DNA of 64,000 bases from Dokdonia pacifica (GCF_900188275.1 NZ_FZNY01000003.1:124001-188000); one strand, 5' to 3'. Shown: positions 18,391-28,081, counted from the first letter of the stretch. The notes: a model not told the origin generated them from the sequence alone. Translations and numbers: made by a program.

Positions 18391-20592
18391 ATGAAAAATC
18401 TAATTGTTGTAATTGCTGTGTTATTCGCTTTCGCGAAAGCGCACACCACCCAAGCACAAGAGAAAATAATATTTTATTGGGACGCATCACTGTCTATGCA
18501 GGATAGAAATCTCGATATAGAATTAGAACATTTAGATACCTTTTTTGAAAAACATAAAGAAGCCGCTGTTCATTTTGTGTCTTTTAGTTCAGAAATTATT
18601 CTAGAAGAAGATTATACAATTGTAAATGGAAATTGGGATGCTTTAAAAGCAGAATTACAAAGAACAGTTTATGATGGTGCTGTCTCTTTTGAATCTCTAG
18701 ATTTTACATTGCAAACAGATCGTTTTATCATCTCAACAGATGGAGAAAGTATTTCTTCTGAATTACCTGAAAAAGCAAGTGCTCCTGTTCATATTATTAC
18801 TAATAATACCAATCGTTCTATTATGAAATTGGCATTAAATTCGGTAGGAAGCCTTACAAATACAAACAAACTTGCACGTAAAAAAGATAGACAACCTACT
18901 GTGGTTACTGGGGTAGTGATAGACAATAATTCAGGAGGAGGTCAGGCATTAGAAGGTGCTATTATTAAGATAGTAGGAGGCGATACAGAAACTACCACAG
19001 ATAGTAAAGGTGCTTATACAATAGAGGCATTTCCGGAAAATGTATTAGAAGTGTCGTATGTAGGAAAACGTTCTAGACGATTTAGAGTAGGGAAGCAACG
19101 TACGTTGAATATTATTTATAGTGATCAAGGAGATGTGCTTAAAGAAGTGGTGATTACTAGTAAAGTAAATGAAGCGGTAGCTACCGAAGAAAAAGAAGTA
19201 GATCTTGGACAGCATAAAATTCAGAAAAAAAGATTAGGATATTCAGTAGAGACTATTACAGATAAAGAAATATCTCAAATAGATACCAATGTAAAACAAG
19301 CTGTAAATGGACAATTTGCAGGCTTAGAAATTGCTAATGATGCGGCTCAAACTAGAGTAGATTTATCTCAGTTTTTAGGAAGACATAAAAACATGACACT
19401 TCTAGGGGATCAAACTGGACTTGTGGTGATAGACGGGGTGCCTCAATCTAAAACAGATTCAGGACAGTTTTCTGGAAACACAGGTAGTACAGGAGTGACA
19501 ACTAATATCAATCCTGATAATATTGCTAGCATATCTTATTTAAAAGGACTTGCAGCTACAAATAGATATGGAACACTAGGAAAAGGGGGCGTTATATTAA
19601 TTACTACAAAATCATCTCTAGCTGGAGAAGTCACCAAAAAAGATAATACCCCTCAAGGAACTACAGCAACCTATGCTGATACGGCTATAGAAATAGAATC
19701 ACTTCCTAAAACAGAATATATAGCAGCTTTGCAAAAGCATAAAACAATAGATGCCGCTTTTGAAGAATATCTCATACAACGTAAAACCTATGGTAGTACC
19801 CCTAGTTTTTATCTCAATGTTGCCGATTATTTTAAAGGATGGAATAATATAGAAATGACTACTCGAGTACTTTCTAATGTATCTGAAATAGCCAAAAATG
19901 ATGCAACAGCTTTAAGAGCAATGGCTTTTAAAATGGATGAGATAGGGAATAAAAAGAAAGCTTTAGAGGCGTATAAATACATCAATAAGATTAGGTCTTT
20001 AGAAATACAATCCTATCGTGATCTGGCACTTTCCTATGCAGAAAATGGCGATGTAAGTAATGCTTTTAATATTTATCAGAACATAGTAGAAGGTAAAGGA
20101 AACATTGCAGTAAACGCATCTGGGATAGAAGAAAGCCTTATTAAGGAGTATCAAAACTTTATAAAAAAATATAAAAGTGCCATTAATGTAAGTACCATTT
20201 TACCACGATTCTTAAAAGAGCCTGAAAAACTTAAAAAACGTATTGTTTTAGAATGGAATCATCAGGACGCAAAATTTGATTTGCAAATTGTAAATCCTCA
20301 AAAAAGATTCTTTACATGGGAACATACAGATAAAGCAGCTGCACAACGACTTTCTCAAGAAAAACGAGATGGTTTTCAAATGGAAGAGTTTTTCTTAACC
20401 GAAGATGATAAAGGAAAATGGACCTTTAATATTATTTATTATGGGAAAATTACAGATGATGACGGATCACCTACCTACATGAAATTTACAGTATATGATG
20501 AGTACGGAACTCCTCAAGAATCTAGAGATGTGAAGGTAGTGCGCTTAATTGATGTTAATCAGCCCTATACAGTGCTCGAAGTGTCATTATAA
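18391..20592 (+). CDS. vWA / carboxypeptidase-regulatory / TonB-plug / TPR fusion without a barrel
   Basis: 733-aa exported protein. Order: signal peptide (1-23, containing the palindrome-encoded AFAKA); vWA-like domain with an intact DASLS metal site at 31-35; CarboxypepD_reg Ig-like domain (about 168-255); a TonB plug-like domain (about 285-405) with VVIDGVPQ and GVILITTKS; TPR-like helices (about 490-600); and a C-terminal beta domain resembling DUF2135 (IVLEWNHQDAKFDLQIVNP). No outer-membrane barrel strands follow the plug, so it is not a transporter. Related Bacteroidota proteins usually carry a VIT domain before the vWA; here it is absent. Role unknown. Confidence 0.8.
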   Translation: MKNLIVVIAVLFAFAKAHTTQAQEKIIFYWDASLSMQDRNLDIELEHLDTFFEKHKEAAVHFVSFSSEIILEEDYTIVNGNWDALKAELQRTVYDGAVSFESLDFTLQTDRFIISTDGESISSELPEKASAPVHIITNNTNRSIMKLALNSVGSLTNTNKLARKKDRQPTVVTGVVIDNNSGGGQALEGAIIKIVGGDTETTTDSKGAYTIEAFPENVLEVSYVGKRSRRFRVGKQRTLNIIYSDQGDVLKEVVITSKVNEAVATEEKEVDLGQHKIQKKRLGYSVETITDKEISQIDTNVKQAVNGQFAGLEIANDAAQTRVDLSQFLGRHKNMTLLGDQTGLVVIDGVPQSKTDSGQFSGNTGSTGVTTNINPDNIASISYLKGLAATNRYGTLGKGGVILITTKSSLAGEVTKKDNTPQGTTATYADTAIEIESLPKTEYIAALQKHKTIDAAFEEYLIQRKTYGSTPSFYLNVADYFKGWNNIEMTTRVLSNVSEIAKNDATALRAMAFKMDEIGNKKKALEAYKYINKIRSLEIQSYRDLALSYAENGDVSNAFNIYQNIVEGKGNIAVNASGIEESLIKEYQNFIKKYKSAINVSTILPRFLKEPEKLKKRIVLEWNHQDAKFDLQIVNPQKRFFTWEHTDKAAAQRLSQEKRDGFQMEEFFLTEDDKGKWTFNIIYYGKITDDDGSPTYMKFTVYDEYGTPQESRDVKVVRLIDVNQPYTVLEVSL
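18427..18440. repeat. Iterated palindrome copy 5 (in vWA/plug fusion)
   Basis: Codes AFAKA within the signal peptide. Confidence 0.95.
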
Positions 20593-20611
20593 TCCTGTTT
20601 AGAAATTATTA

Positions 20612-21514
20612 TTAGTTCTTACTTCTAGGATGAAATTTATGTAATACCTCAGAAAGTTGTGACCTATCCACGTGCATATAAATCTCTGTAGTGGTAATAC
20701 TCTCATGACCTAACATCTGTTGTATAGACCGCAAATCTGCGCCATTTTGTAATAAATGAGTAGCAAAACTATGTCTAAACGTATGCGGACTAATGGTTTT
20801 TTGAATCCCAGCCTTGACAGCCAAGTCTTTGATAATAGTAAATACCATTGCCCGTGTTAATTGTCGTCCTCTACGATTAAGAAATAAAGTATTGCTGTAT
20901 TCTGGTTTTGGAGCTGTGTGTATGCGCACTTCATTACGATAAAGGTTAATGTATTTTTGGGTATGTGTACTTATAGGTACAAATCGCTGTTTATCTCCTT
21001 TTCCTGTCACACTAATAAACCCTTCTTCAAAATACAAATCAGAAAGTTGTAAACTGATTAATTCAGAAACACGAAGTCCGCAAGCATATAAACATTCTAA
21101 CATAGCTCTATTGCGTTCTCCCTGTGGGTGTCCTAAATCAATAGTAGCAATCAAAAGATCTATTTCTTCTTCAGAAAGTGTATCAGGTAATTTGCGCCCT
21201 ATTTTAGGAGGCTCAATTAGATCTGTAGGATTATCTTCACGATAATCTTCAAAGATGAGGTAGTTAAAAAAGCCTTTTAACCCAGATATGATTCGTGCCT
21301 GTGACCTAGGTTGCACTTCTTTTGCGACATCATATATAAATTTTTGAATTTCTTCTTTTGTAATTGAAATGGGGCTTTTGTCTATTTGATGTTGATCAAG
21401 AAATCGAATCAATTTTGTGATATCTCTAGAATAATTAGAAATCGTATTGTCAGAAAGTCCCCGTTCAATACGCAGGTAATTCTTATAGTCTATGATACTA
21501 TTTTTCCAGTTCAT
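20612..21514 (-). CDS. xerD: Site-specific tyrosine recombinase XerD
   Basis: 300 aa, the normal length for XerC/D, which resolve chromosome dimers at dif. N-terminal SAM-like domain (about 1-90) and C-terminal catalytic domain with Arg in CGLRVSEL, Lys in the TGKGDKQRFVPI hairpin, HTFRHSFATHLL (HxxR), and the nucleophile Tyr in TEIYMHV. No mobile-element features surround it, and aroQ lies nearby as in other flavobacteria, so it is the housekeeping enzyme rather than an integrase. Confidence 0.93.
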   Translation of the reverse strand: MNWKNSIIDYKNYLRIERGLSDNTISNYSRDITKLIRFLDQHQIDKSPISITKEEIQKFIYDVAKEVQPRSQARIISGLKGFFNYLIFEDYREDNPTDLIEPPKIGRKLPDTLSEEEIDLLIATIDLGHPQGERNRAMLECLYACGLRVSELISLQLSDLYFEEGFISVTGKGDKQRFVPISTHTQKYINLYRNEVRIHTAPKPEYSNTLFLNRRGRQLTRAMVFTIIKDLAVKAGIQKTISPHTFRHSFATHLLQNGADLRSIQQMLGHESITTTEIYMHVDRSQLSEVLHKFHPRSKN

Positions 21515-21691
21515 GTAAAAATACTTTCTTTTGTGACTACTCCTAAACTTGTAGTAAAATGAGTAACCTAAAAATACTTGTTCTATTTGATTTAACTAAT
21601 GAATCCTATAAAATCTAGTGCACAAATTAAAAATATAGCCATGAAGAATACTACATTATTAGGATATTTTACTAAGTAAACTTAAAAGTTG

Positions 21692-21705
21692 ATTAGTATA
21701 CTAAT
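21692..21705. promoter_or_regulatory. 14-bp palindrome upstream of the barrel gene
   Basis: ATTAGTATACTAAT is a perfect palindrome 54 bp before the start of the barrel gene. It could be an operator; no regulator is identified. Confidence 0.3.
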
Positions 21706-21758
21706 GATTTTAAATACTCGTTATTGCTTAAAATTGAGTTAACTAAAGAAATTAAATT

Positions 21759-22325
21759 ATGAGAAAAATCATTTTATCAGTTGCAATTGGCGTTTTAACA
21801 CTTATGGGAGTAAATGCGCAAAACATTCATTTTGGTGCTAAAGGAGGTATCAATTTAGCTTCTTTAGATATTGAAAATGCAGCTGGAACTATAAATGGAA
21901 GAACTTCTTTCCATCTAGGAGGAGTGGTGAATATAGAACTTTCTGAAAATATTGGGATTCAATCCGAGCTTTTGTATTCTGCTCAAGGGGCTAATTCAAA
22001 TGTTAATGGATTTGAGTCTACTATAAAATTGGATTACATTAATGTACCAGTTTTGTTAGATTATAAAGTTTTAGATAACTTTAGTTTACAAGGAGGACCA
22101 CAAATAGGATTTAATATTAACGCAGAAACAGAAACTGATAACAGTACATTTGAGATACCCAGTGTCGAAACTATAGATCTTGCTTTAGCCTTTGGAGCAC
22201 AGTATACATTAGAACAAGGAATTTTCTTTCAAAGCCGATATAGCCTTGGTCTTACAGATTATGCCCAAGGGATACGTTCAAGAAATAATGTATTCTCACT
22301 ATCAGTAGGATACTTCTTTAACTAA
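21759..22325 (+). CDS. PorT-family outer-membrane beta-barrel protein
   Basis: 188 aa. The signal peptide ends at GVNAQ (about 21). The mature part begins HFGAKGGINLAS and consists of alternating beta strands ending in the aromatic FSLSVGYFFN, typical of the small 8-strand 'outer membrane protein beta-barrel' family (PF13568). The family name refers to PorT, but members are many and mostly of unknown role. It has its own terminator and possibly an operator at 21692-21705. Confidence 0.85.
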   Translation: MRKIILSVAIGVLTLMGVNAQNIHFGAKGGINLASLDIENAAGTINGRTSFHLGGVVNIELSENIGIQSELLYSAQGANSNVNGFESTIKLDYINVPVLLDYKVLDNFSLQGGPQIGFNINAETETDNSTFEIPSVETIDLALAFGAQYTLEQGIFFQSRYSLGLTDYAQGIRSRNNVFSLSVGYFFN

Positions 22326-22342
22326 AAAGTTTTAATATATAG

Positions 22343-22377
22343 AAAAGTGTTTTCCATTATGAAAGCACTTTTTTTAT
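22343..22377 (+). terminator. Terminator after the barrel gene
   Basis: A 12-bp stem with one G-U pair (22343-22354 with 22361-22372), a 6-base loop and a run of seven T. Confidence 0.85.
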
Positions 22378-22400
22378 GCTTTGTAATGTAGTATTTTTAC

Positions 22401-22414
22401 GCTTTCGCGAAAGC
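22401..22414. repeat. Iterated palindrome copy 6 (intergenic)
   Basis: Between the barrel terminator and aroQ; the flanks extend the symmetry to TACGCTTTCGCGAAAGCGTA. Confidence 0.95.
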
Positions 22415-22514
22415 GTATACCTTAATGAAATAAGTAAATTTAAAAAGTTTTATAGTAATACAATTGATTACTATATGCATTGCATTTGACTTTTAAAATA
22501 ATAACATAAAACAG

Positions 22515-22928
22515 ATGAAACTACGTATTATTAATGGCCCAAATCTTAATCTCTTAGGAAAAAGAGAACCTGAAATATACGGAGGAAAATCTTTTGAAGA
22601 TTATTTTAAAGATTTACAAATCAAGTACAACCATATTGAGCTTTCTTATGTTCAATCTAATATAGAAGGAGAACTGATCACTCATATCCAAGACGCTGAT
22701 ACAATGTATGACGGAATCATTTTGAATGCTGCGGCATATACACATACCTCTGTAGGTATAGGAGATGCTGTAGGAGCTATTGAAATTCCTGTTATAGAAG
22801 TTCATATTTCCAATACGTTTGGTAGAGAAGAATTTAGACATCAATCCTATATATCAAAATATGCAAAAGGAGTTATTTTAGGTTTTGGTTTACAAAGCTA
22901 TGATCTAGCTATTCAAAGCTTTTTATAA
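22515..22928 (+). CDS. aroQ: 3-dehydroquinate dehydratase, type II
   Basis: 137-aa cytoplasmic shikimate-pathway enzyme that dehydrates 3-dehydroquinate. The type II signature is intact: INGPNLNLLGKREPEIYG at the start (catalytic Arg and Tyr), LNAAAYTHTSVGIGDA with the catalytic Asn, and EVHISNTFGREEFRHQS with the active-site His and Arg. Five bases separate it from the Dph6-like gene, so they form a pair. Confidence 0.96.
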   Translation: MKLRIINGPNLNLLGKREPEIYGGKSFEDYFKDLQIKYNHIELSYVQSNIEGELITHIQDADTMYDGIILNAAAYTHTSVGIGDAVGAIEIPVIEVHISNTFGREEFRHQSYISKYAKGVILGFGLQSYDLAIQSFL

Positions 22929-22933
22929 AACAG

Positions 22934-23665
22934 ATGCATAAAACGTATTTTAATTGGAGTAGCGGCAAAGATTCTAGCCTTGCATTATACAAGATATTAG
23001 CAGACTCTGAGTATAAAATCTCAACCTTACTTACAACGGTAAACTCAGATTTTGAACGTGTGTCTATGCACGGATTGCGTATAGAGCTTTTAGAACAACA
23101 AGTAAAAAGTATAGGATTACCTCTTCATAAAATTGCATTTCCTGCGCAAGTAACCATGGAAGATTATTCTAATACGATGCGCACAGAAGTTACACAGCTT
23201 AAACAAGATGGATATACTCATGGGGTGTTTGGCGATATTTTCTTAGAAGATTTAAGGGCGTATCGAGATGAACAATTAGCAGAAGTAGGTATAAAAGGCG
23301 TATACCCTTTATGGAAAAAGGATACAAAAGCATTACTTAAAGAATTTATTGATCTAGGATTTAAAGCGATTACAGTTTGTGTAAATGCAAAACATTTAGA
23401 TAAACAATTTTGTGGAAGAGTCATTGATGCATCTTTTATAGAAGACTTACCAGATACAGTGGATGTATGTGGGGAAAATGGAGAGTTTCATACGTTTGTT
23501 TATGATGGTCCTATCTTTAAAAAGCCAATTCCTTTTACCATAGGAGAAAAGGTTTTACGAGGATATCATAAAGCCACTAATGATGATGATAATTGTTTTG
23601 TAGATGAAGATGAGCAAAAGAATTGGGACACTGCTTTTTGGTATTGTGATTTATTACCCACATAA
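22934..23665 (+). CDS. Dph6-related ATP-pyrophosphatase (diphthine-ammonia ligase family)
   Basis: 243 aa of the adenine-nucleotide alpha-hydrolase superfamily. The PP-loop is FNWSSGKDSSLAL (about 4-16). Later motifs YTHGVFGDIFLEDLRAYRDE and the ENGEFHTFVYDGPIF end are diagnostic for the Dph6/MJ0570 group. Bacteria lack diphthamide, so the bacterial members act on something else, not known to me. Co-transcribed with aroQ. Confidence 0.88.
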   Translation: MHKTYFNWSSGKDSSLALYKILADSEYKISTLLTTVNSDFERVSMHGLRIELLEQQVKSIGLPLHKIAFPAQVTMEDYSNTMRTEVTQLKQDGYTHGVFGDIFLEDLRAYRDEQLAEVGIKGVYPLWKKDTKALLKEFIDLGFKAITVCVNAKHLDKQFCGRVIDASFIEDLPDTVDVCGENGEFHTFVYDGPIFKKPIPFTIGEKVLRGYHKATNDDDNCFVDEDEQKNWDTAFWYCDLLPT

Positions 23666-23753
23666 ATATAAAAACAAAATCAGGTATTTCTTCTCTTTTA
23701 TGTAGAAGTATTTTTGCATACTTTTAGATACTAATGTGTTAACTTAAAAATGT

Positions 23754-24185
23754 ATGCCTATGATACCACCTATAGTTTTACCAAAAACAAATGTCTCTGA
23801 AGCAACTTCAATTCTAGAAACGTGGATGAATAAGCCAGTTGTTTTATGGGTTGTTTTAGGAGAAGGTTCTGTTGCAGACACGGCTGTAGCCAAGTCTGAA
23901 GAATTAATAAATTCTACCGACCCTGACGACAATCCATATCATTTGGCTAGAGTGGTGCATGCACCTGATCCAAGTTTAATTTTAGAAAAGCTAAAGTCAC
24001 TTCGGGTAAATCCAAGGTTAAGAGAACCTATTGAGTGGAATAATCTTACTAAATATATAATTCTCTCTATTTCTGTAAATACAGATACCATAGGCGCTAT
24101 CGTATTAAAATCTAAATTTCCAAATCAACCACGTGGATATATCAATAGAATTTTGCGTAAAGCTCTTGCAGTAGATGCTGTGTAA
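23754..24185 (+). CDS. Uncharacterised 143-aa protein
   Basis: I do not recognise it. No signal peptide or membrane helix. It starts MPMIPPIVLPKT and contains a hydrophobic core (KPVVLWVVLGEGSVADTA) and a basic C-terminus (RGYINRILRKALAVDAV). It lies 22 bp upstream of the secreted coiled-coil protein on the same strand, so the two may be an operon. Confidence 0.6.
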   Translation: MPMIPPIVLPKTNVSEATSILETWMNKPVVLWVVLGEGSVADTAVAKSEELINSTDPDDNPYHLARVVHAPDPSLILEKLKSLRVNPRLREPIEWNNLTKYIILSISVNTDTIGAIVLKSKFPNQPRGYINRILRKALAVDAV

Positions 24186-24207
24186 CAAATTAACGATATA
24201 ATCAATT

Positions 24208-26040
24208 ATGAAAACTAACTATAAGATTTATATAGCAATCATTGCTATATGTATTAGTTCTATATCACAGGGACAAGAACAACATATTATCAACATTGGA
24301 GAGATAGATGAAGACGGGCGATCTATTGATAAAGAAACTGGAGAGATTAAAGAATCCTATATCAATACCAAAATTGTTGATATTAATAGTGTTCTGGATA
24401 TAACCTTAGATAAGACACTCTTAACCTCAAAGATTAGTAAGGATCCTGAACTTCCCACTGAATTATCAGAAAAAATTTCTGAGCTTCATAATGCTTTAAA
24501 AAATAGAGAAGAAAATCTAAAAGCAGTACAAACTCTTATAAATTCATATGATTTTGACACTTTTGAACGAGATGCAGTGGGAACACAAGCATATTTTAAT
24601 GATTTGTCTACAATAGTTAAAAAAGTTGATGATATCACGTATATAGATGATAGAATAGAAGATCTAACACTTAAATATGATGATAAAGGTCCATTTGGAT
24701 CGGTTTATTTTGCAGCTGAAGAAGTTTTAAATGAACTTACCAAAGAAGTAGAAGAGATCGCTACTAAAAATGGAGTATATGTACAGTTTGGAGGATGGAT
24801 AGTCGCTGGAGGAAGACAGACTCCTTTAAACATTCCTGGTTATGACGATATAAAACCCCAAGACCCTTTTCAAGTAGATAGATGGCAGCTATTACCTTCT
24901 CCAGAACAATTAGAACAATTAGAAGATTTGCAAAAGCTAGCCAAAGACAATAGAGGTAAAGAAGATGAAATCATAAAGAGTATAGCAAAGAACCACTTAG
25001 ACCAAATGCGTGGTATAATAGATGCAACTATTAGAACCATACAAGATAAAATTGATGAGGAAATTGAAAAAGTAAAAGAAATAGGTCTTGATATTTCAGA
25101 ACAGTCTAGTTTTGATACATTAAAGTCTGACATTGATGAGGTTAAGATGATGATAAAAAACCTTAAAGAAGAACTCATTCGTAGAAAAGAATTCTATACA
25201 TCTATTGTGTCAAATCCTGAAAATATAGCCTTAGGTACATTCTTATCTAATATGCAAAATGATATTACCTATATTAAAAATGAGGGTAAATTGCTTTTAG
25301 ATAAAATTAATTCAGTATCTACTACTTTAACTGGAATCGTTGGGGATTTTGGAACTAAAATCGAATCAATTAAGGAGGTATTTTCGGAATTAAAAACGCA
25401 TTATACAGGAATATATAATAAAGTTAAAAATACAATTTCAAGTAGAATCGAACAATTTCTATATGGTCAAAAACTTGACTTTGCAGCTTTAAAATTTAGT
25501 GAAGAGGTATATAAGTTTACACTAGATAAACTTCCACAGTCCAGTACTTTTGATTTAATTAATTCTGGAGTTCGGAAAGATGGAGATCAATTAGCATTTA
25601 AGTTAGAAGTTACTGGCAAGGATGGTGTTATTTATACAGAAAATCGTAAAATAAGCATGTTTAGGGTATTACCACATGTAGAAGGAACCGTAGGTGTTAT
25701 TTTTGCAGATCCATTAGCTAGAACATCTGTCGAAACACAATTTCAGTTAGCACCTTATTATAATGTGATTTTCAAAGGTTTTCTTGATAGAAAGGCAAGA
25801 AGGAAAAGCATTACTTATAATAGACTTCTTGATTGGGGGGTAGGGCTTCATGTTTCTGCTCCAGATTTTGATGGCGATGATGTGCCTGAATTAGGAGCCG
25901 GTGTGGTAGTATCTATACTAAATGATTACGTACAATCTGGTATTGCTGTTAATGTATTTACGGGAGATCCTTATTGGTTTTTTGGATTACGTTTACCAGT
26001 ACCTTCATTTAATATCGGTAATGTGCGAACTAATAATTAA
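24208..26040 (+). CDS. Large secreted protein with coiled-coil region
   Basis: 610 aa, function unknown. Signal peptide of about 24 residues (cleavage near ISQGQ). Residues about 70-430 are strongly helical and rich in Glu, Lys and Ile, with long heptad-like segments (about 245-430). The C-terminal 150 residues look beta-rich with Gly/aromatic alternation (VGLHVSAPDFDGDD, AVNVFTGDPYWFFGLRLP), as in a membrane-associated or barrel-like domain. Such a long helical stalk plus beta tail would suit an envelope-spanning or surface structure, an inference only. The 3' end is marked by a strong bidirectional terminator. Confidence 0.65.
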   Translation: MKTNYKIYIAIIAICISSISQGQEQHIINIGEIDEDGRSIDKETGEIKESYINTKIVDINSVLDITLDKTLLTSKISKDPELPTELSEKISELHNALKNREENLKAVQTLINSYDFDTFERDAVGTQAYFNDLSTIVKKVDDITYIDDRIEDLTLKYDDKGPFGSVYFAAEEVLNELTKEVEEIATKNGVYVQFGGWIVAGGRQTPLNIPGYDDIKPQDPFQVDRWQLLPSPEQLEQLEDLQKLAKDNRGKEDEIIKSIAKNHLDQMRGIIDATIRTIQDKIDEEIEKVKEIGLDISEQSSFDTLKSDIDEVKMMIKNLKEELIRRKEFYTSIVSNPENIALGTFLSNMQNDITYIKNEGKLLLDKINSVSTTLTGIVGDFGTKIESIKEVFSELKTHYTGIYNKVKNTISSRIEQFLYGQKLDFAALKFSEEVYKFTLDKLPQSSTFDLINSGVRKDGDQLAFKLEVTGKDGVIYTENRKISMFRVLPHVEGTVGVIFADPLARTSVETQFQLAPYYNVIFKGFLDRKARRKSITYNRLLDWGVGLHVSAPDFDGDDVPELGAGVVVSILNDYVQSGIAVNVFTGDPYWFFGLRLPVPSFNIGNVRTNN

Positions 26041-26098
26041 TCTTGTAAATTCTTATATGACTTTAAATAGTTTATCTGTATAAGAAAAAAAAGATATA

Positions 26099-26130
26099 AA
26101 AAAACCTCTACGTATTTGTAGAGGTTTTTT
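26099..26130. terminator. Bidirectional terminator between convergent genes
   Basis: A 13-bp perfect stem (26099-26111 with 26118-26130) with A-run and T-run on opposite sides, serving the coiled-coil gene (+) and lpdA (-). Confidence 0.88.
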
Positions 26131-26150
26131 GTGATATATGTTTTTGTCTA

Positions 26151-27527
26151 TTATAAATGAATGACTTCATCATACGCATCGGCTACAGCTTCCATTACTG
26201 CCTCACTCATAGTAGGGTGTGGGTGAATCGTTTTTAAGACTTCGTGTCCAGTTGTTTCTAGTTTACGTCCTAAAACAGCTTCTGCAATCATATCTGTTAC
26301 GCCAGCTCCTATCATATGACATCCTAACCATTCTCCATATTTTGCATCAAAGATTACTTTTACAAAACCATCTTTTGCTCCAGAAGCACTCGCTTTTCCA
26401 GAAGCAGAAAAAGGAAACTTACCAACTTTCAGTTCGTAACCAGCTTCTTTGGCTTGTTTTTCAGTCATTCCCACACTTGCAATTTCTGGAGTAGCATACG
26501 TACAACCAGGAATATTAGAATAGTCAATAGCTTCTACATGCATTCCAGCAATTTTTTCTACACAAGTAATTCCTTCGGCAGAAGCAACATGTGCAAGAGC
26601 AGGACCTTTAGTAACATCTCCTATAGCATAGTATCCTGGCATATTTGTTTGATACCAATCATTTACAATGATTTTATCACGATCTACAACAATACCAACA
26701 TCTTCAAGACCTATATTTTCAATATTCGTTTTAATTCCTACAGCAGAAAGTACAATATCAGCTTCAAGTGTTTCTTCTCCTTTTTTAGTTTTAACTGTAG
26801 CTTTTACACCACTATCTGTTTTTTCAACCTTCTCAACAGAACTATTCGTCATTACCTTAATTCCTGCTTTTTTCATAGAACGTTCAAACTGTTTTGAAAC
26901 ATCTTCATCTTCTACAGGTACCACAGTAGGCATATATTCTACAATAGTCACTTCTGTTCCCATTGAATTGTAAAAACTAGCAAATTCTACTCCAATTGCC
27001 CCAGAACCTACTACGATCATTTTCTTAGGTTGTTCAGGTAATGTCATAGCCTCACGGTATCCTATTACTGTTTTACCATCTTGTGGTAAACTAGGAAGTT
27101 CTCTAGAACGAGCACCCGTAGCAATGATAATATGATCTGCACTATATTCTTTACCATCAACGTCTACTTTCTTTCCAGGCTTAATTTTTCCATACCCTTC
27201 AATAACGTCAATTTTATTCTTTTTCATAAGGAATTGAACACCTTTGCTCATTCCATCTGCTACACCACGACTACGTTTTACAACTGCTGCAAAATCTTTG
27301 TCGGCATTTTCTACTTTAAGACCGTAATCTTCTGCATGTTTAAGGTATTCAAATACTTGCGCACTTTTTAGTAATGCTTTTGTTGGGATACACCCCCAAT
27401 TTAAACATACACCTCCAAGGCTTTCTTTTTCTACAACTGCAGTTTTTAACCCCAGTTGAGAAGCTCTAATAGCTGTTACATATCCGCCAGGGCCACTCCC
27501 TAAAACGATAACATCATACTTGCTCAT
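26151..27527 (-). CDS. lpdA: Dihydrolipoyl dehydrogenase
   Basis: 458-aa E3 flavoenzyme of the 2-oxoacid dehydrogenase and glycine-cleavage complexes. FAD-binding GSGPGGYVTAIRASQLG at the start, the redox disulfide in GGVCLNWGCIPTKALL (about 38-51), NAD-binding VVGSGAIGVEFASF, the ATGARSREL and YAIGDVTKGPALAH FAD contacts, and the C-terminal HPHPTMSEA with the catalytic His-Glu pair. Monocistronic, with no E1/E2 genes beside it. Confidence 0.96.
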   Translation of the reverse strand: MSKYDVIVLGSGPGGYVTAIRASQLGLKTAVVEKESLGGVCLNWGCIPTKALLKSAQVFEYLKHAEDYGLKVENADKDFAAVVKRSRGVADGMSKGVQFLMKKNKIDVIEGYGKIKPGKKVDVDGKEYSADHIIIATGARSRELPSLPQDGKTVIGYREAMTLPEQPKKMIVVGSGAIGVEFASFYNSMGTEVTIVEYMPTVVPVEDEDVSKQFERSMKKAGIKVMTNSSVEKVEKTDSGVKATVKTKKGEETLEADIVLSAVGIKTNIENIGLEDVGIVVDRDKIIVNDWYQTNMPGYYAIGDVTKGPALAHVASAEGITCVEKIAGMHVEAIDYSNIPGCTYATPEIASVGMTEKQAKEAGYELKVGKFPFSASGKASASGAKDGFVKVIFDAKYGEWLGCHMIGAGVTDMIAEAVLGRKLETTGHEVLKTIHPHPTMSEAVMEAVADAYDEVIHL

Positions 27528-27595
27528 ATTTAGATTTTTTATGGTCTATTTTTACAGTGCGAAAATACATATTAAACACCATATCTTAAAACTAA

Positions 27596-27620
27596 AATCC
27601 TGAAGTGTCTCTTCAGGATT
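27596..27620 (-). terminator. Terminator downstream of msrB genes
   Basis: A 10-bp perfect stem (27596-27605 with 27611-27620), a 5-base loop, and a modest T-rich tail on the minus strand. Confidence 0.6.
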
Positions 27621-27688
27621 CTAATTAACTGTTTTATTGGCTCCACCAAAGGATTTAATACTCCGAGGTAGTTATATTTAAAAAGATG

Positions 27689-28081
27689 TTACTCTTTAAA
27701 ATCGATACTAGCAGAGTTTACACAGTATCGTTGTCCTGTTTCTGTTGGTCCATCATTGAAAACATGCCCTAAATGTGATCCACAATTTGCACATAATATT
27801 TCAGTACGTATCATTCCATGAGTTGTATCTCTTACATACTCTACCGTACCGTCTATAGAAGCATCAAAACTTGGCCATCCGCATCCACTATCAAACTTGC
27901 TAGTACTATCAAATAATTGAGCATTACATGCACCACAATTATAAGCACCATTTTCTGCATGTAAATTATACGCGCCTGTAAATGGACGCTCAGTACCTTT
28001 TTTACGCAATATAGCATAACGTTCTGGCCCTAATTGCTCTAACCATTCGGCTTCTGTTTTTTCTACAGGATATTTTTTCAT
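27689..28081 (-). CDS. msrB: Peptide-methionine (R)-S-oxide reductase, cytoplasmic copy
   Basis: 130 aa. Repairs R-methionine sulfoxide in proteins. The two CxxC zinc pairs are present (CGACN and CANCG), with the GCGWPSFD motif, GSHLGHVFNDGP and the catalytic Cys in RYCVNSASIDF. No signal peptide. A second, exported msrB lies 96 bp upstream on the same strand, giving a repair enzyme on each side of the membrane. Confidence 0.95.
   Translation of the reverse strand: MKKYPVEKTEAEWLEQLGPERYAILRKKGTERPFTGAYNLHAENGAYNCGACNAQLFDSTSKFDSGCGWPSFDASIDGTVEYVRDTTHGMIRTEILCANCGSHLGHVFNDGPTETGQRYCVNSASIDFKE

Noticed and set aside
20612-21514. Integrase of a mobile element
   Set aside because: Full XerD features, no attachment-site repeats or cargo, and housekeeping neighbours.
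26454-26897. 147-codon open frame opposite lpdA
   Set aside because: Antisense shadow of lpdA; Ser/Phe/Asn-rich with no domain.
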